Source: HGM11368 sp051883395 (lineage in GTDB: Bacteria; Bacillota; Clostridia; Christensenellales; UBA3700). Taken from it: 15,303 bases of DNA. A program made the position numbers and the translations under genes. The notes beneath the pieces are model-generated. The model made no database searches and was not told the DNA's origin. It saw only the letters and a program-made list of their open reading frames with translations. The stretch spans positions 1-15,303 of the forward strand of contig JBJETQ010000032.1 in the NCBI GenBank assembly GCA_051883395.1, in the 5' to 3' direction. Shown one piece after another: positions 14,370 to 15,303 of the stretch. Position 1 is the stretch's first letter; every line of letters begins with the position of its first letter.

Positions 14370-15140
14370 TCACGATTTTTGCAAAGCGTGGGATATTGCT
14401 GCGGCTATTATCTTTGCGCAGTCGTCCACCTTGTCGTCCACGTCTTTGACAGTAATTTGCAATCTCTGTTTGTCGGGGGCGAGACATTCGGGGCATATTG
14501 CACCCAAAGAAGTGATGAGCGGTACGCCTACGGCTATCGTATCCACTCCAAGCGAAGACTTGGAGAGCGTGGGGAGTTTTGCGCCTACACCGCCACCGGG
14601 CGCAATGCCTGCCGTGGTGAGCTGATAACATAGAGCAAGTCTGTCGAGAAGGGACGTAACCAAAGCGTCCACAGCAATCACAAGGCGTGGCTTGAGAGTT
14701 GTAACTACGCCTTTTACCACGTCAAAAGAAGAAATTCCGCTGACGCCTTCTACCGACGGTTGCAACAGACACAAGTTGAATTTGCCGATTTTGGCAGGCG
14801 CTAACTTGGCAAGAGTCTTTGCGCCCAATGCGTCTGCCACATAATTGTCGTTGCCAAGACCTGCCACGAGAATTTTGCCTTGTTCCACGCCAAGACGCTT
14901 CAACATTTTGGAAAGGCTGTCTCCCAATACCTGTACGACGTCGGACGATTCGTCGGACGGGTGGGTTTGCAACGTTACGTAATAGCCGCTTTTTTTGCCG
15001 ACACGTAAAGACGTGTTGTAGTCGATTTCCATTTCTTTGATTTCAAGTCCCCTGCGACGATAGGCCTTGACGGGCAGGTTTTGTTCCCGAGCGCTTTCCA
15101 CCGCCACGTCGGTATAGGGCAGATATCTTTTTTTGTGCAT
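14370..15140 (-). CDS. gpr: GPR germination protease (spore protease)
   Basis: GPR degrades small acid-soluble spore proteins during germination and is made in the forespore as a zymogen. Family blocks are YTDVAVE near the N-terminus, GYYVTLQ, GLGNDNYVADALG, QPSVEGVSGISSFDVV, VIAVDAL and TTAGIAPGGGVGAKL. D103 and D158 correspond to the two aspartates conserved in this atypical peptidase family. The ATG at 15140 gives 256 residues and nine residues before TDVAVE. A TTG at 15185 would add 15 hydrophobic residues of poor fit. Family members are typically 320-370 residues, so this is a short form, with a brief pro-segment and a trimmed middle. No Shine-Dalgarno site precedes the ATG. The gene lies divergent from rpsT, a common clostridial arrangement, and implies that the organism sporulates or descends from spore formers. 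Confidence 0.88.
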   Translation of the reverse strand: MHKKRYLPYTDVAVESAREQNLPVKAYRRRGLEIKEMEIDYNTSLRVGKKSGYYVTLQTHPSDESSDVVQVLGDSLSKMLKRLGVEQGKILVAGLGNDNYVADALGAKTLAKLAPAKIGKFNLCLLQPSVEGVSGISSFDVVKGVVTTLKPRLVIAVDALVTSLLDRLALCYQLTTAGIAPGGGVGAKLPTLSKSSLGVDTIAVGVPLITSLGAICPECLAPDKQRLQITVKDVDDKVDDCAKIIAAAISHALQKS

Positions 15141-15154
15141 AAGTATAGCGAGAA

Positions 15155-15184
15155 AAGTATGTGCTACAAGTATTATTTTGCTCA
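15155..15184 (-). promoter_or_regulatory. Possible forespore-type (sigma G/F-like) promoter of gpr
   Basis: On the minus strand, CATACTT (15161-15155) resembles the sigma-G -10 consensus known from Bacillus (CATACTA). TGAGCA (15184-15179) lies 17 bases upstream as a poor -35 match. gpr is a sigma-G gene in Bacillus, which makes the site plausible. A TATACT nearer the ATG (one base away) is too close to be its -10. Confidence 0.3.
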
Positions 15185-15211
15185 AAAAAAATAAAATTTG
15201 TAATAATTTTC

Positions 15212-15240
15212 TTGCATTCTATCGGATATTGTGCTAAACT
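15212..15240 (+). promoter_or_regulatory. Promoter of rpsT
   Basis: TTGCAT (15212-15217), a 17-base spacer and TAAACT (15235-15240), with TG of an extended -10 at 15232-15233. The start codon is 30 bases downstream, leaving a short leader that holds GGAGGGAG. Confidence 0.68.
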
Positions 15241-15270
15241 ACACTAGCAAATAATCAAATGGAGGGAGTT

Positions 15271-15303
15271 ATGCCTAACATTAAGTCTCAGAAAAAAAGA
15301 GTC
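15271..15303 (+). CDS. rpsT: 30S ribosomal protein S20 (N-terminus only, cut by window end)
   Basis: Eleven codons are visible, reading MPNIKSQKKRV. This is the characteristic start of S20, a small helical protein that binds 16S rRNA at the base of the small subunit. GGAGGGAG at 15261-15268 is a good ribosome binding site, and a promoter is visible upstream. Location directly divergent from gpr supports the call, since gpr and rpsT are neighbours in many clostridia. The rest of the gene lies outside the window. Confidence 0.88.
   Translation, partial: MPNIKSQKKRV

Overview
The window comes from the chromosome of a low-GC, spore-forming Clostridia-like Firmicute. This is an inference from three things. 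The alpha operon has the clostridial order rpsM-rpsK-rpsD-rpoA-rplQ, with rpsD inside it. A spore germination protease gene (gpr) lies divergent from rpsT. Shine-Dalgarno sites are strong and A/G-rich. An intracellular GH95 glycosidase fits, but does not prove, a gut habitat. I cannot name the species.

Layout. 1-3067: end of the ribosomal protein superoperon (S13, S11, S4, RNA polymerase alpha, L17), closed by a strong terminator. 3159-5495: a membrane-anchored alpha/beta hydrolase and an iron-type alcohol dehydrogenase, apparently one operon, sharing a bidirectional terminator with the convergent GH95 gene (5494-7764, minus). 7782-7846: back-to-back promoters driving GH95 leftward and a very small Sfp-type phosphopantetheinyl transferase rightward. 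7853-8627: that transferase followed by an acyl carrier protein gene, its likely substrate, ending in a terminator shared with leuB. 8651-13213 (minus): a two-membrane-span surface protein followed by leuC-leuD-leuB, the isomerase and dehydrogenase steps of leucine synthesis; leuA is not here. 13304-14227 (plus): divergent from the surface protein, an unusual protein joining a domain like the RNA polymerase alpha C-terminal domain (alpha-CTD) to WG repeats. 14370-15140 (minus): gpr. 15271-15303 (plus): start of rpsT.

The most striking signal is in the start regions. Four genes (3174 +, 7853 +, 13213 -, 13304 +) have no Shine-Dalgarno site. Each instead has an extended -10 box (TGn plus a TATAAT-like hexamer) ending only 6-7 bases before the start codon, so transcription should begin on or next to the start codon (leaderless mRNA). 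Three of the four also have a -35-like hexamer exactly 17 bases upstream. The ribosomal, leu, acpP, GH95 and dehydrogenase genes have ordinary ribosome binding sites, so two initiation styles appear side by side.

The second notable item is the alpha-CTD-like/WG-repeat protein at 13304-14227. It shares a short divergent promoter region with the membrane protein that precedes leuCDB.

No tRNA, rRNA, CRISPR array or insertion sequence was seen, and no gene-free stretch exceeds 300 bases.
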